Origin: Novosphingobium indicum
GTDB taxonomy: Bacteria; Pseudomonadota; Alphaproteobacteria; Sphingomonadales; Sphingomonadaceae
Length of the DNA: 50,725 bases
NCBI RefSeq assembly: GCF_014645195.1
Contig: NZ_BMLK01000024.1
Coordinates: 1-50,725, forward strand
Direction of reading: 5' to 3'
The notes below the pieces were generated by a model, which was given only the letters and a program-made list of their open reading frames with translations, was not told the origin of the DNA and did not search any database. This document shows, piece after piece, positions 7,893 to 16,285 of this stretch (positions within the stretch are counted from its first letter, which is position 1; the number at the start of each line of letters is the position of its first letter). A program made the translations under genes and the position numbers.

Positions 7893-8395
7893 GTCTCGCC
7901 GTCCCAGTAGCCGACCGCATCGGCATAGCGCCCGACATGGTCCACCGACCGGCTCGCCTTGTCGCCGCCGGGCGCGGCGCCTGCCATGACCGCGAACTTG
8001 CCGCTGTCGGGATAGTCGATCACGTCGGGCTCGTTCATCGTGCTGATGGCGAGATAGCGAAGGTCCGTGTCGCCGATGTTGATGATCTGGTGCGCACTTG
8101 CCGCGCCATTGGCCGGGCACAGCGCGACATCGCCCGCCCGCAACGCATGATCGCCATCAGCATAGCGCAGGCGGCCGCTGCCGGAGAGGATTACGAACAG
8201 TTCCTCATTCGCGTGATGGCCGTGGAACGGCCACGCCCGTTTGCCCGGCGGCACCACGACCAGCCTTCCGCCCAGCATGTGCGCACCCAGCGACGAAGCG
8301 AAAGAGGCCATACGCGCTTCGTAGAGTTCGCCGTGCGCCTGTGTTTGCAGGTCGAGGGTATCGAGATGAAGAACGGGGGGTGTGGTTACGGCCAT
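7889..8395 (-). CDS. Cupin-domain protein
   Basis: 168 residues with a single cupin barrel (about 40-120). Motif 1 is HGHHANEELFVILSG and motif 2 PANGAASAHQIIN, giving a 2-His/Glu-type metal site. It resembles sugar- or amino-acid-modifying cupins rather than transcription factors because there is no helix-turn-helix. It is the first gene of the leftward cupin-dioxygenase-ATPase set, coupled to the dioxygenase by a four-base overlap. Confidence 0.82.
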   Translation of the reverse strand: MAVTTPPVLHLDTLDLQTQAHGELYEARMASFASSLGAHMLGGRLVVVPPGKRAWPFHGHHANEELFVILSGSGRLRYADGDHALRAGDVALCPANGAASAHQIINIGDTDLRYLAISTMNEPDVIDYPDSGKFAVMAGAAPGGDKASRSVDHVGRYADAVGYWDGET

Positions 8396-8405
8396 GATTG
8401 AACCA

Positions 8406-8447
8406 ATACAATGTATGATTTGATCGACTCATGATTTGATACAATGA
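8406..8447. promoter_or_regulatory. Repeat-rich divergent promoter
   Basis: The 73-bp gap between the divergent cupin and isomerase genes carries two copies of ATGATTTGAT (8415-8424 and 8431-8440, 16 bp apart). It also has a perfect ATACA-A-TGTAT palindrome (8406-8416) and a second ATACAATG at 8440-8447. Repeats spaced by about 1.5 helical turns suggest an operator shared by both operons. A TTGAACC half-site next to it (8398-8404) recalls the palindrome at 12792-12811. Confidence 0.45.
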
Positions 8448-8468
8448 TGAGGCCCAAGGAGCAACCAG

Positions 8469-9116
8469 ATGAGCACGAAGACCCCGGCCGATTTCTATTT
8501 CGATCCCGTCTCGCCCTTCGCCTTCCTGATGTGGAAGCGCCTGCGGGAAGACGATTTCGGACTGGAGATACGCCCGGTCCCGGTGCTTCTGGGCGCGCTG
8601 CTAAATCACTGGGGGCTGGTCGGCCCGGCGGAAGTGCCGCCCAAACGGGCGCAGACCTATCGCATGTGCCAATGGCTAGCCGACAGGAACGGTATCGCGC
8701 TGCGCTTTCCCGATACGCATCCGTTTCGTTCGGTCGAGGCCCTGCGACTGCTGATTGCGCTCGATGCCCGCGCAAATGCCGTCGATGCCGTGTTCGAGGC
8801 GGTTTTTACGCAAGGCCGGGATCTGACCGATGCCGCCGAACTGGAGAGGCTTGGATGCGAACTCGGCCTCTCCAACGTGCAGGACAGGATCGCAAGCGCG
8901 GATATAAAGGACGGGCTCCGAGTCAACACCGAGACGGCGATCGCGCGCGGCGTGTTTGGCGTGCCCAGTCTCGCGATCGGGGAGGAACTATTCTGGGGCT
9001 TCGATACGCTGGACATGGTGCGCGATTATCTGGCCGATCCCAAAATGTTCCAGACGGCTGAGATGCAACGACTCGGCACTCTCGATTATGGCGTGCCCCG
9101 GAGGGCAGGATCATGA
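8469..9116 (+). CDS. DsbA-fold 2-hydroxychromene-2-carboxylate isomerase-like protein
   Basis: 215 residues of the GST-kappa/DsbA thioredoxin fold. FYFDPVSPFAF has Ser in place of the redox CxxC, as in HCCA isomerases, and GVFGVPSLAI supplies the cis-proline glutathione site, followed by LFWGFDTLDMV. True HCCA isomerases act in naphthalene degradation. No other aromatic-degradation gene is nearby, so the substrate is open. It heads the rightward operon and overlaps the thioesterase by four bases. Confidence 0.82.
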   Translation: MSTKTPADFYFDPVSPFAFLMWKRLREDDFGLEIRPVPVLLGALLNHWGLVGPAEVPPKRAQTYRMCQWLADRNGIALRFPDTHPFRSVEALRLLIALDARANAVDAVFEAVFTQGRDLTDAAELERLGCELGLSNVQDRIASADIKDGLRVNTETAIARGVFGVPSLAIGEELFWGFDTLDMVRDYLADPKMFQTAEMQRLGTLDYGVPRRAGS

Positions 9117-9553
9117 GCGAGGCCAATGACCCGCTTCTGCTCGAGCGCGTTCGCGAGAGCTTCTCGCGTCAGAGCTTCATGGGGTTGATCGGGGCTGAGG
9201 TGATCCACGCCAGCCATGGCAAGGTGGTTCTCGATCTGCCGTTCCGGGCTGATCTTTGCCAGCAGAACGGCTTCCTTCATGGCGGCGTGGTTGGTGCGAT
9301 TGCCGACGTGGCGGGCGGCTATGCGGCCTATTCGGTCTTCGGGGATGGCGAGGATGTCCTGACGGTCGAATACAAGCTCAACCTGATCCGCCCGGCGGCG
9401 GGAGAACGCCTGCGCGCCACGGGCGAGGTGCTGCGCGCCGGCCGCGCGCTGACAGTCTGCGATCTCAAGGTCCATGCGATACGCGAGGGAGAGGAGGTCC
9501 TGTGTGCGTCCGGCCAGCAGACACTCATGCGCATGGAAGCGACACGGCCATGA
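9113..9553 (+). CDS. PaaI-family hotdog thioesterase
   Basis: 146 residues with the hotdog signature NGFLHGGVVGAIADVAGG (residues 52-69), where the HGG loop and later Asp form the acyl-CoA thioesterase site. Length is usual. Both ends overlap neighbours by four bases (ATGA), marking a tightly coupled operon. The acyl-CoA substrate is unknown. Confidence 0.87.
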   Translation: MSEANDPLLLERVRESFSRQSFMGLIGAEVIHASHGKVVLDLPFRADLCQQNGFLHGGVVGAIADVAGGYAAYSVFGDGEDVLTVEYKLNLIRPAAGERLRATGEVLRAGRALTVCDLKVHAIREGEEVLCASGQQTLMRMEATRP

Positions 9554-10101
9554 CACTTCCAATCCTTTTGCTTCCCGGCATAGGCGGTTCGGGACCGGAC
9601 CATTGGCAAAGCCATTGGGGGCGGACCGATCCCGACATGACCCGCTTCGCACCGTCCCATTGGGACCGGCCGGAACTTGCCGACTGGTGCGAGGCGCTGG
9701 ATCGGGCGGTGGAGGCCCTGGACCGCCCGCCCGTTCTGGTCGCGCATAGCCTGGCCTGCCTGCTGGTGGCGCATTGGGCCGCCGCGCGCGGAGCGCCGGT
9801 AGCCGGCGCGATGCTGGTCGCCGTGCCCGACCCGTGCGGACAGGCGTTTCCGGATGAAGCGCGGTCTTTCGCGCAAGTGCCGGAGCAGCCCCTGCCGTTT
9901 CCCAGCCTGATCGTCGCCAGCGCGGACGATCCTTATGGGACGGTCGATTACAGCAAACGACGCGCCCGGCAGTGGGGTTCGCGGCTGATCGCGCTGGGTC
10001 CGCTCGGCCATATCAACGCGGGCAGCAATCTGGGCGATTGGCCGGAGGGCCGGGATGTCCTCACTTCATTTCTCGCTGAAATCGAAGGGAAAGGCGCATG
10101 A
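9550..10101 (+). CDS. RBBP9/YdeN-type alpha/beta hydrolase
   Basis: 183 residues starting MTLPILLLPGIGGSG. The nucleophile elbow is VAHSLAC (S67), the acid is likely in SADDPYG (~128), and the histidine is in LGHINAGS (~155). These small serine hydrolases lack a large lid; substrates are mostly unknown. The start ATG overlaps the thioesterase stop, so the longer frame from 9256 is not the gene. Confidence 0.85.
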   Translation: MTLPILLLPGIGGSGPDHWQSHWGRTDPDMTRFAPSHWDRPELADWCEALDRAVEALDRPPVLVAHSLACLLVAHWAAARGAPVAGAMLVAVPDPCGQAFPDEARSFAQVPEQPLPFPSLIVASADDPYGTVDYSKRRARQWGSRLIALGPLGHINAGSNLGDWPEGRDVLTSFLAEIEGKGA

Positions 10102-10745
10102 CCATCTGGACTGCGCTTGCCGGGTTCACGCTGGCCGCCGGGCTTCTTGTCGTCACGCCCGGCCTCGACATGGCACTGGTCCTGCGCACACTCGCCGTCG
10201 AAGGGCCGCGTCAGGCTCTCGCGGCGGCGGCAGGCGTGGTTGCGGGCGTTCTTGCCTGGGGGCTGATTGTGGCGCTGGGGCTTGGAGCGCTGCTCGCGCT
10301 GTCAGGCACGCTCTACACGATCCTGCAATATGCAGGCGCCGCCTATTTGCTATGGCTGGGGCTGGGCATGGTTCGTGCGGCTCTCAAATCGGGTGCGCCC
10401 TCCGATGCAGCAAGTCCGGCATTGCCATCCGCTCCATCACGATCGGGCAACTGGTTCATGAAGGGCCTGCTCACCAATCTGCTCAATCCCAAGATGGGGG
10501 TCTTCTATGTGAGCTTCCTGCCGCAGTTCATTCCGGCGGGAGCGTCGGTAATGGGCTTCAGCCTGTTGCTGGCGGCGCTTCACGCCAAGCTCGGCATGGC
10601 CTGGTTTGCGCTCTTGATCCTTGGCAGCCGTCCGCTGCGGCACTGGTTCGCGCAAGGGGCCGTAGCGCGCTGGCTCGATGGCCTGACCGGCGGCGTGCTC
10701 ATCGCGCTGGGCCTGCGCATCGCCTTCCATCCGGCGCACCGATAG
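10098..10745 (+). CDS. LysE/RhtB-family amino-acid exporter
   Basis: 215 residues with about six hydrophobic helices and the family motifs LVVTPGLDMALVLR in helix 1 and LTNLLNPKMGVFYVSFLPQF in the middle. Members export amino acids or homoserine lactone. Coupled by four-base overlap to the hydrolase gene. Two more members (12146-12739 and 15327-15944) lie nearby, so amino-acid-like product export appears to be the theme of the locus. Confidence 0.92.
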   Translation: MTIWTALAGFTLAAGLLVVTPGLDMALVLRTLAVEGPRQALAAAAGVVAGVLAWGLIVALGLGALLALSGTLYTILQYAGAAYLLWLGLGMVRAALKSGAPSDAASPALPSAPSRSGNWFMKGLLTNLLNPKMGVFYVSFLPQFIPAGASVMGFSLLLAALHAKLGMAWFALLILGSRPLRHWFAQGAVARWLDGLTGGVLIALGLRIAFHPAHR

Positions 10746-10769
10746 CGCCGTTTCCATATCGAGAGAGGC

Positions 10770-11387
10770 ATGCAGATAGCCGTTCTGACTTTCGACGGGT
10801 TCAACGAACTGGATTCGTTCATCGCGTCGACGATCCTCAATCGCCTCAGGCCGCTGGGCTGGAATGCCTGGATCACGTCGCCTGCGGACGAAGTGACGTC
10901 GATGAACGGTGTCACGATCCGCTGTCAGCGTCCCCTCGAATTTTCGGAAGAAGCAGACGCCGTCCTGATCGGCAGCGGTATCCGCACGCGCGACGTGGCT
11001 CGCGATGACGCGCTGCTGGCGCGGCTTGGGCTCGACCCCGAGCGCCAGCTGATCGGTGCGCAGTGCTCAGGCACGCTGCTGCTGGCGAAGCTTGGTTTGA
11101 CTGGCGATCTGCCTGCCTGCACCGACCTGACGACAAAGCCATGGGTCATCGAGGCTGGCGTGAATGTGATCGACGCGCCTTTCGTCGCGCATGGCAATGT
11201 CGCCACAGCGGGCGGCTGCCTGGCCTCGCATTATCTCGCGGCCTGGATGATCGCGCGCGGTGGTTCAGTGGAGCAGGCGCGCGAAGCGATCCACTATGTC
11301 GCGCCGGTCGGCGAAAAGGACATGTACGTCGAACGGGCGATGGCTGTCATTGCGCCGTCTTTGGCCGAGGCGGCTGCACCCGCCTGA
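10770..11387 (+). CDS. DJ-1/PfpI-family protein
   Basis: 205 residues with the DJ-1 fold: FDGFNELDSF containing the conserved Glu (E13) and the nucleophile elbow LIGAQCSGTLLLA (C99), followed by GGCLASHYLAAW. No helix-turn-helix is attached, so it is not a GATase-type regulator. It may be a glyoxalase, hydratase or isonitrile hydratase relative; the sequence does not decide. GAGAGG before the ATG is a good ribosome-binding site; last gene of the operon. Confidence 0.85.
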   Translation: MQIAVLTFDGFNELDSFIASTILNRLRPLGWNAWITSPADEVTSMNGVTIRCQRPLEFSEEADAVLIGSGIRTRDVARDDALLARLGLDPERQLIGAQCSGTLLLAKLGLTGDLPACTDLTTKPWVIEAGVNVIDAPFVAHGNVATAGGCLASHYLAAWMIARGGSVEQAREAIHYVAPVGEKDMYVERAMAVIAPSLAEAAAPA

Positions 11388-11396
11388 TCCGTCGCC

Positions 11397-11726
11397 TCAA
11401 TCGCTTCCCGACCGTTCGATCACCATAATGCGCGCTTCGCCAAGGGGGTGGGCGACATGTTCATCGCCCGGTTCGGCGTGAAAGATGTCCCCTGTTTCAA
11501 GATGCAGAACCTGTTCGCCGCCAGCGGTCCGGACATGCATGTCGACACGCCCGTCAAGGACAGCGAAGACTTCCGGGCCATCGTTGATGTGCCAGCGGTA
11601 GGGCTGGTCGGTCCAGTGCAGCCGCACCGTCGCGTTGTCGATCCTCTCGATCGACAGCGCGTCCCAGGCTGATCTGCCGGTGAAGTCGCGGGCGCGGATA
11701 ACCTGCATTTCTATCCTCTTGCTCAC
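11397..11726 (-). CDS. Small cupin protein
   Basis: 109 residues forming one cupin barrel. Motif 1 is less typical (INDGPEVFAVLDGRVDMHV), and motif 2 runs GDIFHAEPGDEHVAHPLG with two histidines. It converges with the DJ-1 gene and is the last gene of a leftward set with a SnoaL-like protein and a LysE exporter. No catalytic role can be assigned. Confidence 0.8.
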   Translation of the reverse strand: MSKRIEMQVIRARDFTGRSAWDALSIERIDNATVRLHWTDQPYRWHINDGPEVFAVLDGRVDMHVRTAGGEQVLHLETGDIFHAEPGDEHVAHPLGEARIMVIERSGSD

Positions 11727-11750
11727 CGCTGTTGTGACGGAGATTTGGGA

Positions 11751-12134
11751 TCAGTCACCAGGCGACGTTTCCTGCGCGCTGTAGAAGCTCTCGCCTTCGA
11801 CCTGCCGGTCGTCCACGAAGCGCATCGTTTCGAGCGCCCGCCTGGCCTTGCCGTTGCGCCGGGCGACATAGTGGACGCCGAGCACCTGGCGTTCGATATC
11901 GCAGACCGCAGCGATCAGGGCAAAATGCAGTTCAGACGAAGCCTCCAGCGCCTTTGACCAATAGGCGCGCAAACTGGCCTTGCCTTCGATGATCGGAGAG
12001 CCCGTCAGTTCCGCGGCCAATGGGCTGATGAAGCGCGCGTCTTCGGCAAAGTGCGCCAGAATGGCGTCGAGATCGCGCGCGTTCCAGTTGGCGATCCAGT
12101 TCGCCGCAAACATCTCCATGTCTTCCCGGTTCAT
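11751..12134 (-). CDS. SnoaL/NTF2-like protein
   Basis: 127 residues: NWIANWNARDLDAILAHFAEDARFISP, then GKASLRAYWSKALE, the start of the SnoaL-like polyketide-cyclase fold widespread in small isomerases and stress proteins. ATG at 12134 with AAGGA upstream is preferred, as the longer frame overlaps the exporter. It lies between the LysE exporter and the small cupin in one leftward operon. Confidence 0.82.
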   Translation of the reverse strand: MNREDMEMFAANWIANWNARDLDAILAHFAEDARFISPLAAELTGSPIIEGKASLRAYWSKALEASSELHFALIAAVCDIERQVLGVHYVARRNGKARRALETMRFVDDRQVEGESFYSAQETSPGD

Positions 12135-12145
12135 TGCGTTGTCCT

Positions 12146-12739
12146 TCAGATCAGAAACAGCAGGGCAGTGAGCGCGGTCATAACCGCCATCACGCGCACG
12201 AAGACGATCATGCCCTTGCGGCTTTCGAGCAGTTCGCGGGCCCCCGCGCCCATCGCCGCCCAGGTTGCGATGGAAGGCAGGCCGACCAGCACGAAGGCTG
12301 CGACGATAACGCCGAGCTGCAGGGCGAACGGTCGGCCGGGCACAGTGAAGCTGGCGATGGCGGGCATGGTGATCGCCCAGGCCTTGGGATTGACGAATTG
12401 GAAGGCCGCCGCCTGAAAGAAAGTCAGCGGATGCGCGCCCTCGCGGCGTTCGACGCCTTCCGATTGCCACAGCTTGACCGCCAGCCAGGCGAGATAGACA
12501 GCACCGAAGATCCGCATTGCCCAGCGCAGCACCGGCCACGCTTCAAACAGCGCCCCCAGACCCAGCCCACTGAGGACCAGCATGAGGGCGCAACCGAAAT
12601 TGATCCCGAAGATGTGCGGGATGGTCCGGCGGAATCCGAACACCAGCCCCGACGAGGCGAGCATGATGTTGTTGGGGCCGGGCGTGGCGGTGCAGACGAA
12701 ACTGTACAGCGCAAGCGGGGCAAGCAGACTCGTATCCAT
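12146..12739 (-). CDS. LysE-family exporter
   Basis: 197 residues with about six helices, and the family motifs CTATPGPNNIMLASSG and FQFVNPKAWAITMPAIASF. ATG is preceded by GGAGAAC. It is the first gene of the leftward set and is transcribed away from the MocR regulator at 12827, which may control it through the shared 87-bp gap. Confidence 0.92.
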   Translation of the reverse strand: MDTSLLAPLALYSFVCTATPGPNNIMLASSGLVFGFRRTIPHIFGINFGCALMLVLSGLGLGALFEAWPVLRWAMRIFGAVYLAWLAVKLWQSEGVERREGAHPLTFFQAAAFQFVNPKAWAITMPAIASFTVPGRPFALQLGVIVAAFVLVGLPSIATWAAMGAGARELLESRKGMIVFVRVMAVMTALTALLFLI

Positions 12740-12791
12740 GATGTTCTCCTGCGAAGCTGGATGATCATCATTGAACTATGAGTCAAATGTG

Positions 12792-12811
12792 ATATTGAAC
12801 CGGTTCAATAT
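12792..12811. promoter_or_regulatory. 20-bp perfect palindrome, probable MocR operator
   Basis: The sequence ATATTGAACCGGTTCAATAT is a perfect 20-bp inverted repeat located 15 bp before the MocR start and in the divergent gap to the exporter gene. An additional TTGAAC half-site lies at about 12772. GntR/MocR proteins commonly bind such repeats near their own promoter, so autoregulation and control of the exporter operon are likely. Confidence 0.7.
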
Positions 12812-12826
12812 AGCGCAAGGATCGTA

Positions 12827-14215
12827 ATGAAGGACTGGCAGCCGGATATCTCGAAGGGCAGTGCGCCGGTGTACGAGCGTCTCGTGACCGCGCTGGAGGA
12901 CGATGTGCGCGATGGCCGCCTGGCGCCCGGCGACCGTTTGCCACCGCAGCGCGATCTGGCGCACCGCCTGTCCCTGAGTGTCGGCACGGTCAGCCGGGCC
13001 TATGTCGAGGCGGAGCGGCGGGGGTTCATTTCCAGCCATGTAGGCCGGGGTTCGTTCGTCGCCGACCGGGCAAGACCGCATGCCGCACCACATGACACCG
13101 GCCCGCTCGACATGGCGCATAATGTGCCGCCGCTCGATCCTGCCGAGCGCTGGATCGGGGAGGGGCTGTCCCGCGTGCGCCAGCGCGCGGATCTTGGCAC
13201 AGCGGTGAACTATGCGCCGCCCGAAGGCCTGGCCTCGATCCGCGAGGCCGGGGCATCCTGGCTCAAGCGCCGTCATGGCGTGACGCGCGCGACGGCGGAG
13301 CAGGTTATTCAGTGCAATGGCGGGCAGCATGGCCTTGCACTTGCCTTTGCGGCGCTGGCGCGGCCCGGCGATACGATTCTATGCGAAGCCGCGACTTATC
13401 CCGGCATCCGGACATTGGCCGACCACGCTGGCTACCGCCTGCAGGGCGTTGCCATGGATGCACGCGGCATCGATCCCGAAGCGCTAGCGCGCTGTGCCCG
13501 CGAAACTGACGCCAAGGTGTTGGTCATAATCCCGACCTTGCAGAACCCGACCACGATCAGCCTCGATGCCGCGCGCCGCGCTGAAATCATCGAGGTCGCC
13601 CGTGCCCATGATCTGATGATCGTGGAGGACGATGCCTATCGCGTCTTCGCCGATGCCGGGGCGGCGGACTGCTTTGCGGATCTCGCGCCGGAACGGACGT
13701 TGATGGTCGCGGGCGTTTCCAAGGCGGTCGCACCCGGTTTGCGGCTCGGTTTCCTGTTGCCGCCTGATAATGAAGATATTCGCGATCGACTGCTGCTGGG
13801 CATCCGGGCCTTTGGCTACAGCCCACCCTCGCTGGGTGGTCTGGTCTTCAGCCAGTGGGAACAGGACGGAACGGCCGACAGGATCGCCGACGAAGTGATC
13901 GTGGAAAGCGAGGCGAGGACGCAGTTGGCGTCGTCGATCCTCGGCAAGGCGATGGCAGTGCCGGGGGCAGGGCGCAGCCTCCACGTCTGGATGCCGATGC
14001 CCATGCTCGATGCCGAACGGCTGAGTGCCCGCGCCTTGCGCGCCTCCATCGCGCTGACGCCGCCTGACGGGCCGATTGTCGATGCCGTGGCGCCCTCTGG
14101 GGTTCGCCTGTGCCTTGGTGGCCTGCGCTCGCGTGATGCTCTTGAACAGGCGCTTCGCGATATCGCTGCCATGCTGACGACTGCCGGGGGCAGCGCCGCA
14201 CGCGGTCTGGTCTGA
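12827..14215 (+). CDS. MocR/PdxR-type regulator (GntR helix-turn-helix fused to aminotransferase fold)
   Basis: 462 residues. The GntR winged helix (1-75) shows GDRLPPQRDLAHRLSLSVGTVSRAY. The class I aminotransferase-like domain (90-450) has IIPTLQNPTT, VEDDAYRVFAD and the PLP-binding lysine in VSKAVAPGLRLGF (about residue 299). Such proteins use PLP or PLP-amino acid adducts as signal. Divergent from an exporter operon and directly upstream of an EamA exporter, so it probably senses an amino compound and controls its export. Confidence 0.92.
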   Translation: MKDWQPDISKGSAPVYERLVTALEDDVRDGRLAPGDRLPPQRDLAHRLSLSVGTVSRAYVEAERRGFISSHVGRGSFVADRARPHAAPHDTGPLDMAHNVPPLDPAERWIGEGLSRVRQRADLGTAVNYAPPEGLASIREAGASWLKRRHGVTRATAEQVIQCNGGQHGLALAFAALARPGDTILCEAATYPGIRTLADHAGYRLQGVAMDARGIDPEALARCARETDAKVLVIIPTLQNPTTISLDAARRAEIIEVARAHDLMIVEDDAYRVFADAGAADCFADLAPERTLMVAGVSKAVAPGLRLGFLLPPDNEDIRDRLLLGIRAFGYSPPSLGGLVFSQWEQDGTADRIADEVIVESEARTQLASSILGKAMAVPGAGRSLHVWMPMPMLDAERLSARALRASIALTPPDGPIVDAVAPSGVRLCLGGLRSRDALEQALRDIAAMLTTAGGSAARGLV

Positions 14216-14230
14216 CATGCGGGGCCAGCC

Positions 14231-15178
14231 ATGCATATGAATCGGTCTCCGGCGAGTAGTACGGATCTCTGGTCTTACGCCACGCTCTGCATCGTGATCC
14301 TGTTCTGGTCGGGCAATTTCATTGTCGGGCGCGCAGTGAACGGTGTCATTCCGCCATTCACCCTGGCGCTGGTCAGGTGGAGTGGCGCGCTTGCGATCCT
14401 CCTGCCTTTTGCCTGGCGGCATTTGCGCGCCGATCGACAACAGCTCCTGTCGCACTGGAAGGCGGTCCTGCTGCTTGGCCTGACGGGCGTGGCGGCCTTC
14501 AATGCCTTCATCTATTCGGGCCTGCAGTTCACCACCGCCAGCAACGGGCTTTTGCTTCAGGCGGCGATCCCGGCACTCGTCCTCCTGTTCAATCGCCTCT
14601 TTTTCGGCGACCGGGCGTCGGCTTTGCAGATCGTCGGCGTGACCCTCTCCATGCTGGGCGTGGCGGTCATCGTGCTGCGCGGCGACTTTGCGGCACTGGC
14701 GCGGCTGACACTCAATTTCGGGGATTTTCTCGTGCTATGCGGGGTCGTCTGCTGGGCGCTTTACACCGCGTTGCTGCGCCTTCGCCCCGATTGTCATCCG
14801 GCCAGTTTCCTGACGGCGACATTTCTTATTGGCGCCGCAGCGGTGGCGCCGTTCGCCGCGATGGAAATGGCTGGCGGTGCCAGCATCCCGCTGCGTGCCG
14901 ATGTGCTGGGCGCGTTTGCCTACGTTGCTCTCTTCCCGTCCCTGGTCGCCTATGTGCTTTACAACGCGGCTGTGAAAAATCTCGGAGCGGCACCCGCAGG
15001 CCAGATGATTACACTGATGCCTTTGTTCGGAGCCGGTCTCGCCGCCCTGCTATTGGGCGAGGCTTTATTCAGGTTTCACATCATCGGAATGGTGCTGATC
15101 CTCGGCGGTATCGTTCTGGGCGCGGTGGGCGTGCAGCGCCAACTGCGGCGGATTAATGATTTAAACGCGACTGCCTGA
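14231..15178 (+). CDS. EamA/DMT-family exporter
   Basis: 315 residues with ten predicted helices in two EamA repeats (about 15-150 and 160-300). The opening CIVILFWSGNFIVGRAV and the second-half motif AYVLYNAAVKNLGAAPAG are typical of this drug/metabolite exporter type. It starts 16 bases after the MocR gene with either of two ATGs (14231 or 14237), so it is probably co-transcribed with its regulator. Confidence 0.9.
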   Translation: MHMNRSPASSTDLWSYATLCIVILFWSGNFIVGRAVNGVIPPFTLALVRWSGALAILLPFAWRHLRADRQQLLSHWKAVLLLGLTGVAAFNAFIYSGLQFTTASNGLLLQAAIPALVLLFNRLFFGDRASALQIVGVTLSMLGVAVIVLRGDFAALARLTLNFGDFLVLCGVVCWALYTALLRLRPDCHPASFLTATFLIGAAAVAPFAAMEMAGGASIPLRADVLGAFAYVALFPSLVAYVLYNAAVKNLGAAPAGQMITLMPLFGAGLAALLLGEALFRFHIIGMVLILGGIVLGAVGVQRQLRRINDLNATA

Positions 15179-15326
15179 GGCACGTCCGAGAGTCTCGACC
15201 CCCATCATCGTCTCGGTAATCAATTCTGCTCGGGGGGGCTGCTCGTGGAAACGCGGCAACAGTATTGCCAGCCCGGTACCATCTCCCCGCGATCGGCATT
15301 GAGGAAGACCGTGTGCTTGTCAGCCA

Positions 15327-15944
15327 TTACCCTTTGACCATCAACCAGGAACCTGCGCCGATCATCATACCGCCACCAGCAATGCGAGCGGGCTTGCTTA
15401 GCCGAGTTCCGCTCATCCGCTCGGCAATGGCTTGGGCCGCACCCGCATAGACGATCTTGACGCCACCCACGGACAGAAGCGTGATGACCGCGATCAGGGT
15501 CAGGTCGGTCACAGTGAGCGCCCGCATATTGACGAGGTTCGGAAACAGCGCTGCGTAGAATATGATCGCCTTCACATCGCTCAGGGTGAGGGCAACCCCG
15601 GTGAGAAAGCTCACTGCCATGCCGCCCTTGCGTGGTGCACCGGCCCATACCTGGATCGAGGAACCTTGTCGCAGTAGACTGGCACCAAGCCAAATGAGAT
15701 AAGCTGCGCCGACATAGCGCAGCAACGCGAACAGTGTGCCGATCAATTCGGATAAGACCGTAAGACCGCCTATCGCAAGGGCGACAAAGATGAGATCGCC
15801 CGCGGCGATTCCCAGAGCGGCGGCAACGCCGCTGCGAAAGCCGCGCGCCTTAGATTGGACCACGACCAGCGCGACGCTGGCACTCGGCATGGCCGCCAGG
15901 GCGGCCATCATGAGAAAAAGTGAGAGTGTGGCGGTGACGCTCAA
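15327..15944 (-). CDS. LysE-family exporter with TTG start
   Basis: 205 residues, third LysE-type exporter of the locus. N-terminal helix LFLMMAALAAMPSASVALVV, then LIWLGASLLRQG, and a middle segment LTLSDVKAIIFYAALFP in place of the usual NPK motif. No ATG fits; translation likely begins at TTG (15942-15944) after AGGAA. It stands alone and leftward. Confidence 0.85.
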   Translation of the reverse strand: MSVTATLSLFLMMAALAAMPSASVALVVVQSKARGFRSGVAAALGIAAGDLIFVALAIGGLTVLSELIGTLFALLRYVGAAYLIWLGASLLRQGSSIQVWAGAPRKGGMAVSFLTGVALTLSDVKAIIFYAALFPNLVNMRALTVTDLTLIAVITLLSVGGVKIVYAGAAQAIAERMSGTRLSKPARIAGGGMMIGAGSWLMVKG

Positions 15945-16285
15945 GAATGGTTCCTACGGACCGCAAGATGGCTGTCCTAACTTGAGTCTGCCAACTTGTG
16001 TAGATCGATCTCGATCGCAACAGAATCGATATGCGTTTGGGCTAGCCTCCAATCTGGGTTTGTGAGAACGCGAAGGCGCCTGACTGGATTGGCAATCCAT
16101 GCGGCAATATGCGAGAGCGCAGCGCAATTTGCATATCCTCTTCTTAAGCAAATTGACCAAGCCCACGAATTCCGCGATCATCTGATCTATGTCATGCCGG
16201 CGAATGTCGTGAGAGCCTTGGTCCTGACTGCGCGCGCGGCCATGAGTATCGGTACTGGACTTGAGTAATACACACGTGATTGACG
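15945..16285. other. Intergenic stretch with no convincing gene
   Basis: About 340 bases between the LysE exporter and the MmyB-type regulator. Short frames occur on both strands (15996-16268 plus, 15954-16436 minus), but neither has a plausible ribosome-binding site or recognisable motif. It may be a decayed gene. The exporter promoter should lie at its left end. Confidence 0.4.
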
